Origin: Bryopsis sp. KO-2023
Lineage: Eukaryota; Chlorophyta; Ulvophyceae; Bryopsidales; Bryopsidaceae
Length of the DNA stretch: 64,000 bases
Assembly (NCBI GenBank): GCA_030272585.1
Contig: BSYQ01000009.1
Coordinates: 682,001-746,000 of the forward strand
Direction: 5' to 3'
Shown: one piece after another, positions 24,319-36,625 of the stretch
Position numbering within the stretch: position 1 is the stretch's first letter
Layout of the letters: each line of letters opens with the position of its first letter
Made by a program: the position numbers and the translations under genes
Notes under the pieces: generated by a model
What the model was told of the DNA's origin: nothing
The model's input: the letters and a program-made list of their open reading frames with translations, nothing else
The model's database searches: none

Positions 24319-25197
24319 CTAGCTAAATTGCATTTCTGTTGTTCTTTGTTGTTTTGAGTCTGGGAAATCCAGTTTTTATTTGAAAGGGTTTTATCGAATT
24401 TTGAGTGAGAGGGGTTTGGGAGGGGGTTCTTGGGTTCGCTGGCTGGTGGTTGTGCTGTTTTTAGTGGGCTACAGAGGTGGTGGTGAGCGTTTGTCTTCTG
24501 GAACGTCTTTTAAATGAGAATGGTGGTTAAAAGACTCTCGTTCAGCTGCTCACTCTGAGGGCTACGTTTTACAGATTCTTCAAAGGAAATGATGCTTTCC
24601 AACGGCCTTTGTTGGCCAAGTTTGCCTCCTGTAATTTAGACAGCCATGAGCTTTCCAGACACACCCACACATCCACAGCCTTTACAACGAAAATTGTCCT
24701 CTACTGTACGCGTATTCCTTGTTGGAAAGTTTTCCACTTTGATTCAATGTTTTTCGAAGGACAAAAGGTTGGTCAAGTCTTGTGAAGAGCATGCCTGTTG
24801 TTTTTTTGTGTGATTGGAACGAATGTGGACGTGTGTAGTATCTTTCTTACTGATCATCGTCTCCAGTAACCAATCACTCCAAGCCAAGATGGAAAATATC
24901 AATATCGATCAACAGGTCCACCAAACAATCGATTGCAAAGTTTGAGCTTCATTTCAAGTTTCAGATTTGTCTTCATAGTCTCCAGGTCGGACATAGAGCA
25001 TCCAGCAACACCCAACCAAGTTGTCATGACGACAGTAGTTTTCATTCTGTCTTTTTCGTTTTGTTCTCACGGCAGGAGGCAAACATGATATCGCCAGCGC
25101 AAGGAAAGAGCGCGGGTTCCAAAATTTGTGCGTCGACAGATATTGGCCGACGGCGGTGGTGGCGGCGCGAGCTTTTGTCGGGAAAGACTGCTTCGAA
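24319..25197. other. 3' flank of the TrhO-like gene and 5' region of the CDKD kinase
   Basis: No coding signal is convincing. Upstream of the CDKD start the frame stays open for about 110 bases, and an AG acceptor-like site lies near 25076, so a 5' UTR exon or an N-terminal extension is possible. Confidence 0.4.
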
Positions 25198-27929
25198 ATG
25201 GAGAATTACGAAAAGGGGCCCGTTCTGGGAGAAGGAACGTTCGGAAAAGTCGTGAAGGCGATACACAAAGAGGTGAGGATCTAGGGTATCTCGATTCATC
25301 TGCGTTCGTGTGTCTGTGGTTGGGAGGGTTGGTTGAGGCATGGATTTTTGACGTCTTCGTATTCTTTGTCTGGACAGACAGGAAAAGTTGTGGCGATAAA
25401 GAAAGTGCGCACAGGCGATAATCGGGAGGTGAGTGGATCTTGGGGGAGTTCGAAAAGAGCAGCTCGACTCATCAATAGACTTCCAGTGAAAGTACCACAG
25501 TGATGTGATGGGTAAGTTGTGGTGTTGAGTTCAGGGTATCAACATGACTGCCCTGAGGGAAATCAAACTCCAAAGAGAACTGAAGAGCGACAAGGTTGTG
25601 GAGCTGCTGGACGTTTTCGAGCACAAAAATAATCTTAGTCTGGTAACCATCTTGAATGAACTTCCCTTCAAGGGCTTGTACAATCAATATATTGTGTTTG
25701 AGTGACATTCCACTCGAAACAGATACTTTTCCTGGCGATTTCACCTCAAAGTGCAGCACATGGGGGCCCGGATGTCAGACAACCTTCTTGATGCATTGAC
25801 AAATATAGGAAATGCCATTCGGAAAAAAGAAGAAGTACATCGTGTGGCAAAATCAACTTTTCGATTAATGAGAGGATAGCCATTAACCCCTGATGATAAT
25901 CTCCTTCCACTAGTTGTAATTTAGCCTGCTCTTGTAATTACACGGAAAGGAAAGAAGGTGTTTTTTGCTTCCAGGTTTTTGAATTCATGGAGAGTGATAT
26001 GGAGGCTGTGATCCGAGATCAGACAATAATCTTGTCTGCAGCGGACATCAAATCGTATGTCAAAATGACATTGGAAACGCTGGCTTATGTCCACGATAAG
26101 TTTGTCTTGCACAGAGATGTCAAACCCAATAATCTTCTGATCGCCGCAACAGGTAGGTCGATTTGAAGTCCACCACATGTATCAAAGACATCGACCTGAT
26201 TCTTTTAAAGCCTCTCTTTGCCCACATTGGAACAGGGGTTTGAGATTTGCTGTAAGAGATTTGCTGTAAGAGATTTGCTGTAAGAAAAACGGAAGGGAAA
26301 AAAAACGAAAAAAAGAGAATTCAGAACAACTCAATGCGTTCCTAAGAATTTGTGTGGTGGAGATTTATGAATACGTGTGTTTATGAAATATATATATATT
26401 TCTGTTTTTCTGTTTGTTTGTTTTTTCCACTGTGATGTTGACTGATGTTTCTGTTTGGTTGTTTTCCTCCTGGCTCGCGGAGCAGGTGAAATCAAACTTG
26501 CTGATTTTGGACTGGCTCGAATATTTTGCGACCCGGATCCAAGGTTCACCCCCCAAGTTTTCTCTCGCTGGTATCGACCACCGGAGCTGCTGTTTGGCAC
26601 TACAGCTTATGGGCCATACGTGGACGTTTGGGCAGCTGGTTGTGTTTTTGCAGGTGTGACCTCACTTTTGTTACTTTTTCGCGATGGACTGAGCAGAATC
26701 ATGCATGGAACATATCTTTTTCTCCATGCATATTCACTACGACTGTTCAAGATTGCTGTGCGGTTGATCCACTGAGGATGGATTGTTGTTGATTTTATGG
26801 TATTTGAATATCTATTTTTTCTGTTGATTTGATGGTATTCGAATATCTCTTCTTCGTTCTGCTCGAATTGCCCCACTTGCTTATCTGTCATTTCTGGGGG
26901 GTGGATTTAGAGTTGATGTTGCGGGCGCCCTGGTTTCCTGGAGATACAGACATTGACCAGCTGGGTAAAATTTTCCAGTGTATGGGGACTCCGAATATGA
27001 ACGAGTGGCCAGACCACATACATTTGCCGCACTACGTGGAGTACAAGGCAACGCCACCCATTCCCCTTAACCAAATCTTCAGAAAGGTTGGTCATTCAAT
27101 TTCAATTTATCGATACCAGTGCTGGGTTAGAGAGGGGAAGCAGTGGTTTTAGGGCGACTTTGTATACTGTTTAGAGCTGTAATAAACCTCCAGATTGTGC
27201 AGCTTTCAGCGAAAATCCCCCAGCCTCCCAATCAGGAGCTGGCTGTATATATCCAAAATTACTTTTTTAATGACAAATCAGCACTTTTCTCATTTTTTGA
27301 GTTGTCACATTGAGGCTCAAAGTTTTCATGTGGCATTTCTGTTTCTGTGCTGCAATTTTTACCAACAGGATTTTTTTTTTTCGGTTTCGCTGATATAGGC
27401 GTCCACAGATGCGCTAGATCTCTTGTCCAAAATGATGAAGCTGAATCCTAATCAAAGGCCAACAGGTTTGTATTCATGAACAATCGACAGTTTTTCCTGC
27501 CGTCATGTTTTGTTGGTTTCTTTTTAAATTGTATTTTCCAATTTTGCCTATATTTTTTGCTGTGAACTAACAATAACAATTGTGCATCTTTTAAGGAAAA
27601 AAATTGAAGTAAAAATTCCATGAAATGAATCTTATTTCATGGGGATGCGGTACTGTTTTGGGGGATGGAAAAGATATGAAGTGTAATTTTCTCTCTTATC
27701 CTTGACAGCCTATTTCTTGAAGCTGGCAATAAATCATCTGGTGGGGGGCTCTGCCTGAACCATTGTTGTACCGTTTTGCTTGGCAGCCAAAGAGGCTCTG
27801 GAGCATGCATACTTCAAGAACGACCCTAAGCCCACCAAACCATCCAGTCTTCCTCGTCCCAAGAAACGGGAGGATGCTCCCTTGGTGCTGGCACCTCAGC
27901 CAGCAATGGCAGAAGCAAAGGCTTGTTGA
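25198..27929 (+). CDS. CDKD-type CDK-activating kinase (CDK7 homologue)
   Basis: Eight exons with closing phases: 25198-25272, 25378-25428, 25535-25642, 25975-26152, 26486-26653, 26911-27086, 27399-27465, 27787-27929; 321 residues. It has a Gly-rich loop [13 protein letters not shown] (Lys33), the CDKD-specific NMTALRE helix (instead of PSTAIRE), HRDVKPNN (Asp126), DFGLARIF (Asp144) and a T-loop [19 protein letters not shown]. These and [15 protein letters not shown] place it with plant CDKD and animal CDK7. With cyclin H and MAT1 it would phosphorylate cell-cycle CDK T-loops and, inside TFIIH, the RNA polymerase II tail. It is shorter than most CDKD proteins because the C-terminal tail after LPRPKKRED is short. 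Introns hold two short tandem duplications. Confidence 0.96.
26242..26283. repeat. 14-bp tandem repeat, three perfect copies
   Basis: GAGATTTGCTGTAA occurs three times in a row at 26242, 26256 and 26270, inside intron 4 of the CDKD gene. Confidence 0.95.
26786..26852. repeat. tandem duplication of about 33 bp in an intron of the CDKD gene
   Basis: The string GTTGATTT(TA/GA)TGGTATT(T/C)GAATATCT appears twice about 32-33 bases apart. The second copy has two substitutions plus a length change. Non-coding. Confidence 0.8.
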
Positions 27930-28383
27930 CCATTATGGAGCCTTGTTTTCTTTGGACTTGAGCAGATGTTTTCCAGCGGTGGTGGCTTTAAGGGGGTCCA
28001 TTGTGGTTTCAAGGACTTGATCCCCACTTGATGAGCTGGTATAATATTATCAGCGTCAAAGAGTGTTTAGTTTGGGGCTAGATCAAGGTGGTAGTTGCAA
28101 ATGTCTTTAGTGGTCGAGTCCCTTGGTAAGTTCTTTTACCAGTGGCAAGCAAATCCCTTGCTTCAGAAACAATTTCAGCTTTTAGTTCACTCACAATTTT
28201 CGTCTGTCTTATTTAAAAAACACTGTCAGTAATAGTTTTCCCAAACATACAATACAAGGTGGATTGATTTCACCGACAGCATGCCCACCCTTCTCACCCA
28301 ACTATCCGTAAGATTATATATATTTCTAAACACAAAAATGAACGGTGATTTGATCAAACTGAATATGAATGGATCTTAACAAG
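27930..28383. other. convergent 3' flanks of the CDKD and inositol-transporter genes
   Basis: About 450 bases between two stop codons facing each other. It should carry both 3' UTRs. No other feature seen. Confidence 0.55.
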
Positions 28384-31300
28384 TCATGCCCCTGTGGATG
28401 TCCTAGAGTATCCATTATTGTGTTTGTACGCTTTTTTTTTGAACAGCTTTTGTACTTCATCCAAAGTCATCCCTTTGGTTTCTGGCAAAAAGAAATACAC
28501 CCCTAAAGCCCCGAAGAATGCAAACATCGAACACAGCCAAAAGAAACCTGATGGCCCGATTAAATCCACCAGTGACAAGAAAACCTGGCGACACAGTACA
28601 TCAATTGTCAAGCAGGTTCAACAAGAAATATCGTGATTTGGGGTTTCCAGGAAAATCAATACAAGCAAAACACACACAGCACCAAGAAAGAGAATCCTCC
28701 CCACCTCAAGAAAAGAAATCAAGCATAGCAGTATGGATAGATTAGAAAAATGCAACCACCGTTACATCTGAACGGACTACTGCTTTTCGAACTACAAGAG
28801 ACCATACAAATTCGTACAATCAGAAAAGAAACACACTGATGGGTTCTGCAATTAACAAAACATGGCTGTACAATCAGAAAAGAAACACACTGATGGGTTC
28901 TGCAATTAACAAAACATGGCTTACCTGTGACACAAAGAAATTCGCCATCCAATTCGCAGTTGCTGCTATTCCATTTCCGACCCCTCGTATTTCCAAAGGG
29001 TAGATCTCGGAGTTCACAGCCCAAGGCACTGGGCCCAATCCGGGGGAAAACGCAGCAAGGTACAGCACTACGAAAAGAAAAATCGAGGCTTGGTTGGAAG
29101 TGGGGCACTGTTCTGTTACTAGACTTCCTCCAGAACCGGAGCAGATTTCATTATCACTAATGGAAGCTGCCCTGTCCATGCATAACCCGATGGTTGGGTC
29201 CCCATGCAAGCAAAATACGCATCCAACCTACAGATACCAAACAAGCTGAAAGCGTTCGAATGGCATCTTGATATACAATGTAACAATTGACCTTCCCGTT
29301 CAGGATTCTCATGACTCGTTTTTCAAAACTGTGGATGCGACTTGTCAATTGATGGGTATCTATCATAAGCAGTGTCGAAATTTCTCATGTCGGATTTATG
29401 GCTTGCGGAAAATTGGCACCTTCAGGCATTCTTGACAAGTGGTTGCTTGGCAAAGGTCGGCATGTTCGTATTCCGATGGGAGGTTTGAAGAAATTGAGCC
29501 GAAAGAGTCGAAACTGTACCCCAGCAAGAAAAGTGAAAAAGAAACAGCCACCGCACTGGGCAACAACAGGTTTCTTCTTCCAACTCTGTCGATTAACCAC
29601 ATCCCTATCACAGAACCTATACAAAGGAAATGATTAATGCAATAATAATTCAGAAGGGTGGTGGCCACAGGAGGAATCGGCGAATAATAATGCAATGCGA
29701 TAAAAATACATTTAAAAAAATGAAACATATATTTTTTAAAAGGAAATATGGTGATTTGAGTTTAGTGATTTAGTGATTTGATTTGAGTGATTGAAAATGA
29801 AAATGAAAAAAAACTTATTTTTATGGTGATTGCATTTGTGGAAAGGAAAGAAAAGAAACCAGTAGTGCACAATTTGATTAAAATAGCCATTGCTACCAAG
29901 TGAATTGATGAGGACCGGCAAAAGGGATGCGAGCAATGCTTGTCTTCTGTCGATGAATCCAGCCATTTGCAAAATCGTGGGGGTGTAATACATCACGGTG
30001 TTGATCCCACAAAACTGTTGGTAAATTTGAAGCCCCACCCCTGTAACATAGCCCCAAAATTAAACAATGCTCATGAAGGAAATTTCAAGGAAATTCTGGC
30101 AGACAAACAAAGTATATTTTTCTCATTCCAACAACAAAAAAGAGTTGGTGATTGCTGAAACAATTTTTTTTCAAATGATCCAATTTGCTAATGCCCTCTC
30201 TTTTTCAAAAAATGATGCTCTGGAGAAATAACATGCAAATATCAACCAGATGTTCGTCTCAGTGAAAACTTTCTTGAAACCCGAAAACTGGATAAGAAAA
30301 GTGAGTCGGTTCCATTACTTTTCCCTCACCAATGGAGAGCTCGTAACGGACTTCAGGCTGCATCAAATCCGATATTCTGAATTTTTGGTCTGTGCTCGGT
30401 AAGCTTTTATCCTTCGAATACTGCCAAAAGCCCAATTCAAAATTTTCAAACCACTTGAAAGAGAAAACCTAACACAAACACCCTCAAGCAGAATGGAACA
30501 ACTCAAATCAGAGATCTTATGGCAGAAATCGTTCATATTGAATAAACAGCATACAAGAATCAGTGGAGGTGCTTGTGTGTTTTACCTCCTCTGAAATGCC
30601 AAGAAGGGAAGCTGCAGAATCGCCTTCCAGTTTTTTCCCCTTGGAGTTCAGCCAATTTGGGGATTCTGGCAAACCTGAGAGACCAATGACTTGGATGAGA
30701 GAGGGCAGCGCCGCCACTCCCAGCATCCACCGCCAAGTCCCAGGCACGAAAGTGAAAAAGTAGTTCATGACGTACGCAATAAACTGCCCTGACTTGTATC
30801 AAAACGCAAAAAAGAGTGAGAGGGGGCAGGAAACAATGACATTTTTCTTCACAAAACTTGTCACAAATGCAGCAAATAGTTCTTTTTAGTTGCGATTTTT
30901 TTGGAATAATTTTCAGATGTTAATTTTCCCGCGGTCCGGTTAATACAAGACAATTGTTGATGTCATCAAACAAATCCAGGGCTGGTTTCTGGAAACTAAG
31001 ATTCATATTTGAATGCTTGTTTCATTTAATTTGTAAAGATGGCAACACAATACACAGCAACAGAAAATAGATTAAAAAAACAGGCCCTCACCAACTGTGA
31101 TCATCAAAACATTCGCGGTAACCAGCATTGCACGCTTGGAAGCAGGGCTACATTCTGCTATGTAAACTGGGACGGTCACTGATGCCAAACCCACACCAAC
31201 GCCCACCAGTAGCCTCCCTGAAACAACAGCCCCCCCCCCAAAAAAAAAAATAAAAATCAATCATTATCTACATATAACCACCCACAAATTTTTGTAATAA

Positions 31301-32157
31301 GCGAAACGAGACAACCAAACACCCTTACCCCCCTCTTACAAAAAGATTCATTTTTGCATGCCAAAATAGGTGAAAGGTAAAGGCAACATGCATAATGTTA
31401 GGAAACCAAGATATGGAAAGAAAAGAGTGATGAAGGTACGAATATAACGAGGTTACTAACAAAAAAGAATGACCAGCATTGATGAGAGTGCTCTGTATTC
31501 CCACCTATCATTATGGAGGGGACGTTCTGGGAAAAGGCCATGACGATCGCACCAAAAATGAAGAAAGCATCCCCAACTTCTAAAACCTGAAATCATGCAG
31601 AAAGAAGAGGACAATCGATATATTTTGCTGCATTCATTCAATCACTCCTCGCACACTCTCAAAAAGTTGAACAAGAATGCTGCCGTGAATGAAATACAAT
31701 ATGATAATGGACCGAGCAAGGAGGCCCCAAACCTCAGTCATACTCAACCAAAACAAAAAAATGTAAAAAAGATTTGTAAAAAATAATTAAAAAAAAATCA
31801 ACATAAACTAATAAAATAATATGGATGGGTTGTCGTTATATATGAAGGTCGATTTTCGTCCCCTCTCACTTTTTTCCTCCCAAACTTATCGCTGACATAG
31901 CCTCCCAAGGATGAACCCCCCACGGCCCCCAGAAGAGCGACGCTCACAATGGACTCCTTTATTTCATGCAGTTTCTTGATGTCGGTTTTATATTCGACCA
32001 GAATGTCGTCCTCCATAAAGGGCAGAGCCCCAGAAATCACGCCAGTGTCATAACCAAAAAGAAATCCCCCCAAGCCAGCCAGAAAGGTCAGCTTGGCCAG
32101 GTAGGAATGTTTCAAAGAAGAGCTGGAAAATACAGCAAAAGAGACATCGTGGATCAT
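28384..32157 (-). CDS. proton-coupled inositol transporter, INT/SLC2A13-type sugar porter
   Basis: Nine exons: 32157-31870, 31586-31505, 31217-31092, 30788-30586, 30420-30330, 30040-29897, 29616-29420, 29227-28925, 28584-28384; phases close and give 544 residues. Major-facilitator signatures are clear: [93 protein letters not shown] and [11 protein letters not shown]. Twelve hydrophobic segments are implied. The block GINTVMYY and a long Cys-rich extracellular loop (TCQECLK, GCVFC, then C residues before NQASIFLF) are typical of plant INT proteins, which import myo-inositol with protons at the plasma membrane or tonoplast. The start is uncertain: ATG 32157 is used, but an AG acceptor at about 32123 could instead begin this exon after an upstream exon not found. 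Copy B of the dispersed repeat ends about 500 bp upstream. Confidence 0.92.
28814..28921. repeat. perfect 54-bp tandem duplication abutting a splice donor
   Basis: Bases 28814-28867 and 28868-28921 are identical. The duplication lies in the last intron of the inositol transporter, its right edge within a few bases of the GT donor at 28924-28923 (minus strand). Identity of both copies implies a recent event. Confidence 0.95.
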
Positions 32158-32659
32158 TCGGTGGCAACTCCCCTTGGCAGAAAATGCAGCCGACACATAT
32201 TCAAAAACATTTACAGTGAGCTGTATACTTGGCAGGGAGCGGGTGAGGGGCAGCCTTTCAAGAAAATTTAAATTTTTCACTGTAGCTTTTGGATTACTGA
32301 TTTGAGCATAATGATGTAAGGATACATGCTATCAGTGATCAATCACCCTGGCTCTCAGAGTATGTTGGTTAGGGAGCCTTCCAGCGCTGTCACCACCCCA
32401 ACCATTCAAACTGAAAATCGTATTTGGGGCAACCGCACGTGGGTTTATGTATTTTCGCAAATGGAGGGGAACACGTGATGACGAACCTCGAACCGCTGTT
32501 ACCGCTCTGCATGGACCTTGGGACACGTGAGCCGATTCAGAAAAAATAGAGGGAGGCACTCGATATCGAACAAGTCGAACGATGGAATCAACACAGAAAG
32601 AGCACTGCAGCTGGTGGTTGGGTTTGTTGAGTCCATCGCTGGTCTCATGGGCGGTGTAC
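32158..32659. promoter_or_regulatory. upstream region of the inositol transporter
   Basis: About 500 bases between the likely start codon and copy B of the dispersed repeat. A minus-strand open frame runs through it (part of a 259-codon frame ending at 32332), but nothing in it resembles a known protein. Core promoter by position only. Confidence 0.35.
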
Positions 32660-34050
32660 CAGCGATGGGATGGATGTCCACCACAAAAATTGTCGTACCT
32701 TCTCGAGGTTGGAGAAAGACCAGGGAGGGCAGCAAGACACCCGACCAGGACCGACCCAGAAAGGATGCACGGAAACGCCGAAGGCACAGATATGAGCGCC
32801 ACAGAAAAGCTCTCACCCCAACCCGCCGCCGCTGCGCGCGATGAAGAAAAGGAGGAGCTGCGTTTCATGCCTCGGAGACGTCCGAGCTGAAAATGGCGCG
32901 AAACTTGCAGCGAAGGTAGTTTGGAAGAGGGAAGCCCGAAAAAAAACGGGAAGATACTTGGGTTTTCGACAGGTGTGGATGGAATACCGCGAAGGCACTG
33001 TAAGGTTGGTCGTGGAAAGGAGTTTTTGTTCGTCGAGGCTTGGGGTGGTAGTGCCTCTGAAATAGGAGGGTTTTCCTTCTGGTGGTCATCTGTGATGGTG
33101 ATAGGCAGCACCCAGACTCATATTCTGAGGTGTTTCAAAGCAAGACTATGGGCCAATCTATGTGAAATTTTGGTTCAAGATTTTTCTGGTCGGAAAGACA
33201 TTTGGTGGGCCTTTTCAGAGATGTTTGGTATCATCTCAAGGGCATGAAAATTGTGCCCCCCCTGTCGTGTGTCTTTCTGATCAAAAGACAAGTTTGCTGG
33301 CCTCATTGTGAGGAGGTTGGAGTGCAGCCAGATTTCAAGGGCCTTTTGAAATCTGTTATTTTGGATGCACGAACGAGTTTGGAGGCCAGATTATACTGTT
33401 ACCAGAGGTGGCAGTACCTCTGAGGTTTAAAAAAAAGAAAAGAAAATGAGGACGTTTGGCAGGGGGTTTTAAGGCCTTTGCAGCGCTGAGGTTTTTTGAA
33501 ATATGTCCGTGATGGCTGTGGGAAGCCAGTCAAAAAAAGTCAAAAAAGAGGTCTGTTGTGCTGATAGAACACAACAACAAATTTGATCAAGAGATATTTG
33601 GAGTTCCTATGTCAAAAAGGAGAGTATGGGTTACTTCGCTTAGCTCTATGTTGAGTCGCTTGGAATATCCAGACCAGTATTATGTTATGGCAAGGGGACG
33701 TATTTCGATGCCTAGTTTGAAGAGGAACAGTGGAATTTGGTGTTTGTCCAAAAGTATTTTGGGCAATTTGCAGCTCGTTTGGAGTAGCTTTGTGAGGCTG
33801 GTAATTTTCTGAGACGGAGTATCTCAGCCAGAAATTGGCTGCCCTGTGAAAGGAAAGAATTATGCAGGGTATTTCTCTGTGGTTCAAACAAGAAGTCTAC
33901 TGGGCTCTGTTGGATCGTTTTTAGGGGCCTGTTTCTTGGGGGACTTGGAACTTTTTCACATGTGCTGTGAAAGGGTTTCTGTTTTGATGTTATATTTGGA
34001 CAAGATTGCCATCAACCTGAATGTTCACCAACCTGAATGTTGGATTCAAT
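32660..34050. repeat. dispersed repeat, copy B (unclassified element)
   Basis: Reverse-oriented homologue of 11920-13925. Matching landmarks on the plus strand include GGGATGGATGTCC near 32665, CTCGGAGACGTCCGAG-like sequence near 32872, the peptide FRDVWYHLKGMKIVPPL at 33202-33260, and a distal ATTCAGGTTGATGGCAATCT block (minus strand) near 34030. It lacks an internal segment of about 570 bp present in copy A. No transposase, reverse transcriptase or terminal repeat is visible. Confidence 0.75.
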
Positions 34051-34516
34051 TTGCTACCTCAACTCAAGCCTGCACTGCCTTTATGTTTATCCTTCTTCTC
34101 TCTGGTAGAACAACTCTGGGCCTCCTGCTCATATTTTTCTGCAGACAAGGGATCAAAACCCTGACTGTGAAAAAGGGCCCCATGACCAGCTTTCCTGAAA
34201 TTCAGGAATTCGAAGCCATGGATTGTACAACTTTGCATCCTGCTCAATAGCCTGCAAAGGGAAAGTCTTTTTTCTCTTTCTTTCGACCTGTTCTTTCCCC
34301 CTGGGGTCCTGTCCCCAACCACAGCAACATGGAAACTGCCTCCACAACGGCCTCCCACTTTCTTCCCCATGTCTGACTGGTGCCCCCATCAAGACAGGAT
34401 CAGGAGTCCAATGTTTGGGCGCAGAATATTCGAATTGTTGCAGTTTGCGCAAACACAAGTTGGCACACCACCACCAAGGAGTCTGAGCCACAGAGGGACG
34501 AGCATCACTTCTCGCA
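34051..34516. other. upstream region of the PAQR gene
   Basis: Mixed-composition sequence between the dispersed repeat and the PAQR start codon. No feature beyond a presumed promoter. Confidence 0.35.
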
Positions 34517-36625
34517 ATGGAGTCTAGGACGGAAACCGTGCAGATTGTGAGGCCGTCGATTACGGAAACGGTTCATGCTCGTCCCTTGAAGTTTCGACCC
34601 CCAGGGGCGCCAGCAGGGACATGGGAGCGCACGCCATGGGCTCACTGTGAGTACTTCCGGGTCATCTGTTCCTTTCTTGTCCGTATTTTCTTCTTCATTT
34701 TTGGGGAGGGGGGTAAAGTCGTCATTTTCCAACAGACGCTCTGTACAAGTCCAGTCTAATCATATTTGTGAACGAAAAGCACTGAATAGATGTGTTGGAC
34801 AGTGTAGGCGTTTTCTACGATCCCTACGAACGTGTGAACGTGTGGTCCCACGGGTTGCCTGGAGCCATTTTCGCTCTGATGGGGTAACAGAATGGATAAT
34901 TATAATCCTTTTAAACAGGAGAAAAGAATTAACATTAACAAATGCTTTTTCAAAAGCCTTTCGTTGTTTTTTTTATCAACTCCTTGTGCTCAGCAATTTC
35001 GTTGGAAAATAAAAAACAGTAATTAGATTAGCCTATGATGCACAAAGTTTTTTCCCTTCGTTTTCACTTTTATTGCTAGGAAAGCTTAAAGCAGAACATA
35101 CATAATTAGTATATAATATTATATATTATATGTTTACGTGGAATAAATATACGGTTTCAAAATATTTTTGACCCATTTCAGTGCCTGTCAAGCTTGTAAA
35201 ATTTATTCCCTTATGATTGTTCATTTTCTGTGTGCAGAATTGTGTCCCTATTCAATGGCGCTTTTCCATTGTCATACTTCTGCTTCAGTGCGGCCCTCAC
35301 TCACACCCTGTCCGCTTTGACCCACGTTTACCCTGATGACCACAGTTTGGTAAAAAAAAAACTTTAAATTCTGATTAAATACTGAAAAAATGCACATCTG
35401 TTGTTTGCTGTGCAATACCATCCAAATAAAGGCATCGCGTTTTGGTGTGTGTGTGTGGGGGGGGTCTTGATAATGCCTAATCCCGAAATGGCGAATTTCA
35501 GGATGGGCCGGTTGGTGGGGTGAATTAGAAATCTTGTGTTATGTTCTTGTTTTTGCCTTTCCATCCACATAGCTTCAGGTCTGCCACTGGTCAAGTGCAT
35601 ATAAAAAGTGAAGTAAAGTAAAAAGAAAAATGGAGTTTTGCTTACGAAATGGATTCATGTTGATCTTCAGGAAAAGCTGGACCATATTGGAATTGTGGCT
35701 CTGCAATTTGGAACGGCTTTATCTGTTCTATGGGTAGGTTGTTAGAGTTTTTTGAGTTTTGATGTTTAGTAAACATGGGGCATTGAATCAAATATTATTA
35801 TTCTTCATGAAGGAATATCTCAGAAGAACGGAAACTGCAGAAAGTGGCTGGAAGGTTATTAACAATTTAATTTTTGAAATTGGTATGCCTTGTCTGTTAA
35901 TAGTTTCCCTGACCCTATCTCTCTTGTGTTTGCAAAAAATATTTCTCAAAATCAATTTCTTGTTCTTTGCAACGTATATTGCAGACTTTGACTTTTTCTT
36001 TCCTTTTTTTTTTAAACAGAAAAGCGATGCTCATGTGGACTACACTTATTTGTGGTATGTCCTGGGGACTGTTTTTATGTTTGCTTTTCTTCCTCCATTG
36101 GCTCGGACCCTTGGATTTGGACTCGGGGGGGCCGCACTGTCTCTCCTTTATTGGGATGTCGTATTCAGCACCAAAATGGGCATCCAATGTGCCCTCTACG
36201 TTGTCGGAGGGATCTTTTTCATAAGGTAAGTTGAATAATTATGCAGTACCATGCTTTTTCTGAATATTTTTGGCAGGATTATTTATGTGAATCGCCTGTT
36301 TGAATTGATTTTGCACTGTAAAAAATTCCGCAGATTTTTGTTTTTTATAACTTGAATTTTGGCTTCCCCCGAAGCATATCAGCCGAACTGTTGTGGTTGA
36401 TTTGGGGGGTATGACCCCCATGGCATGTACAGTGGCAGAATTGCATCAAGGCTGTAAGCATTTGGAAAAGAAAAGTGAATGACACAGTGTAAAGAAAGTT
36501 TTTTTTTTCTGGGATGCAGGAATGGGGGCCATTCTCGAAGGACCGGTTTTGCAGATCACCATATCCTGCACTACGCAGTGACAATAGCTTGTTCCCTGCA
36601 ATGCTATCTTCTCATTTATGGGTGA
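34517..36625 (+). CDS. haemolysin-III/PAQR-family seven-helix membrane protein
   Basis: Six exons with closing phases: 34517-34646, 34808-34883, 35238-35349, 35671-35733, 36020-36225, 36520-36625; 230 residues. An N-terminal segment with [12 protein letters not shown] precedes [17 protein letters not shown], the equivalent of the N-W-H entry to helix 1. The three metal-site motifs of the superfamily are present: SALTH (S94, H98), LDHIG (D110) and HHILH (H209, H213). Hydrophobic segments fill the rest. Family members are zinc-dependent lipid (ceramidase-like) hydrolases or receptors; bacterial and short eukaryotic members have uncertain function. Length and compactness match the short haemolysin-III type better than plant HHP proteins, which carry a longer N-terminus. 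Function is inferred only as a membrane hydrolase/receptor. Confidence 0.88.

Noticed and set aside
32332-33111. 259-codon minus-strand open frame
   Set aside because: It crosses the edge of the dispersed repeat, is low-complexity Ser/Pro/Arg-rich, and the homologous stretch of copy A does not preserve it as one frame.
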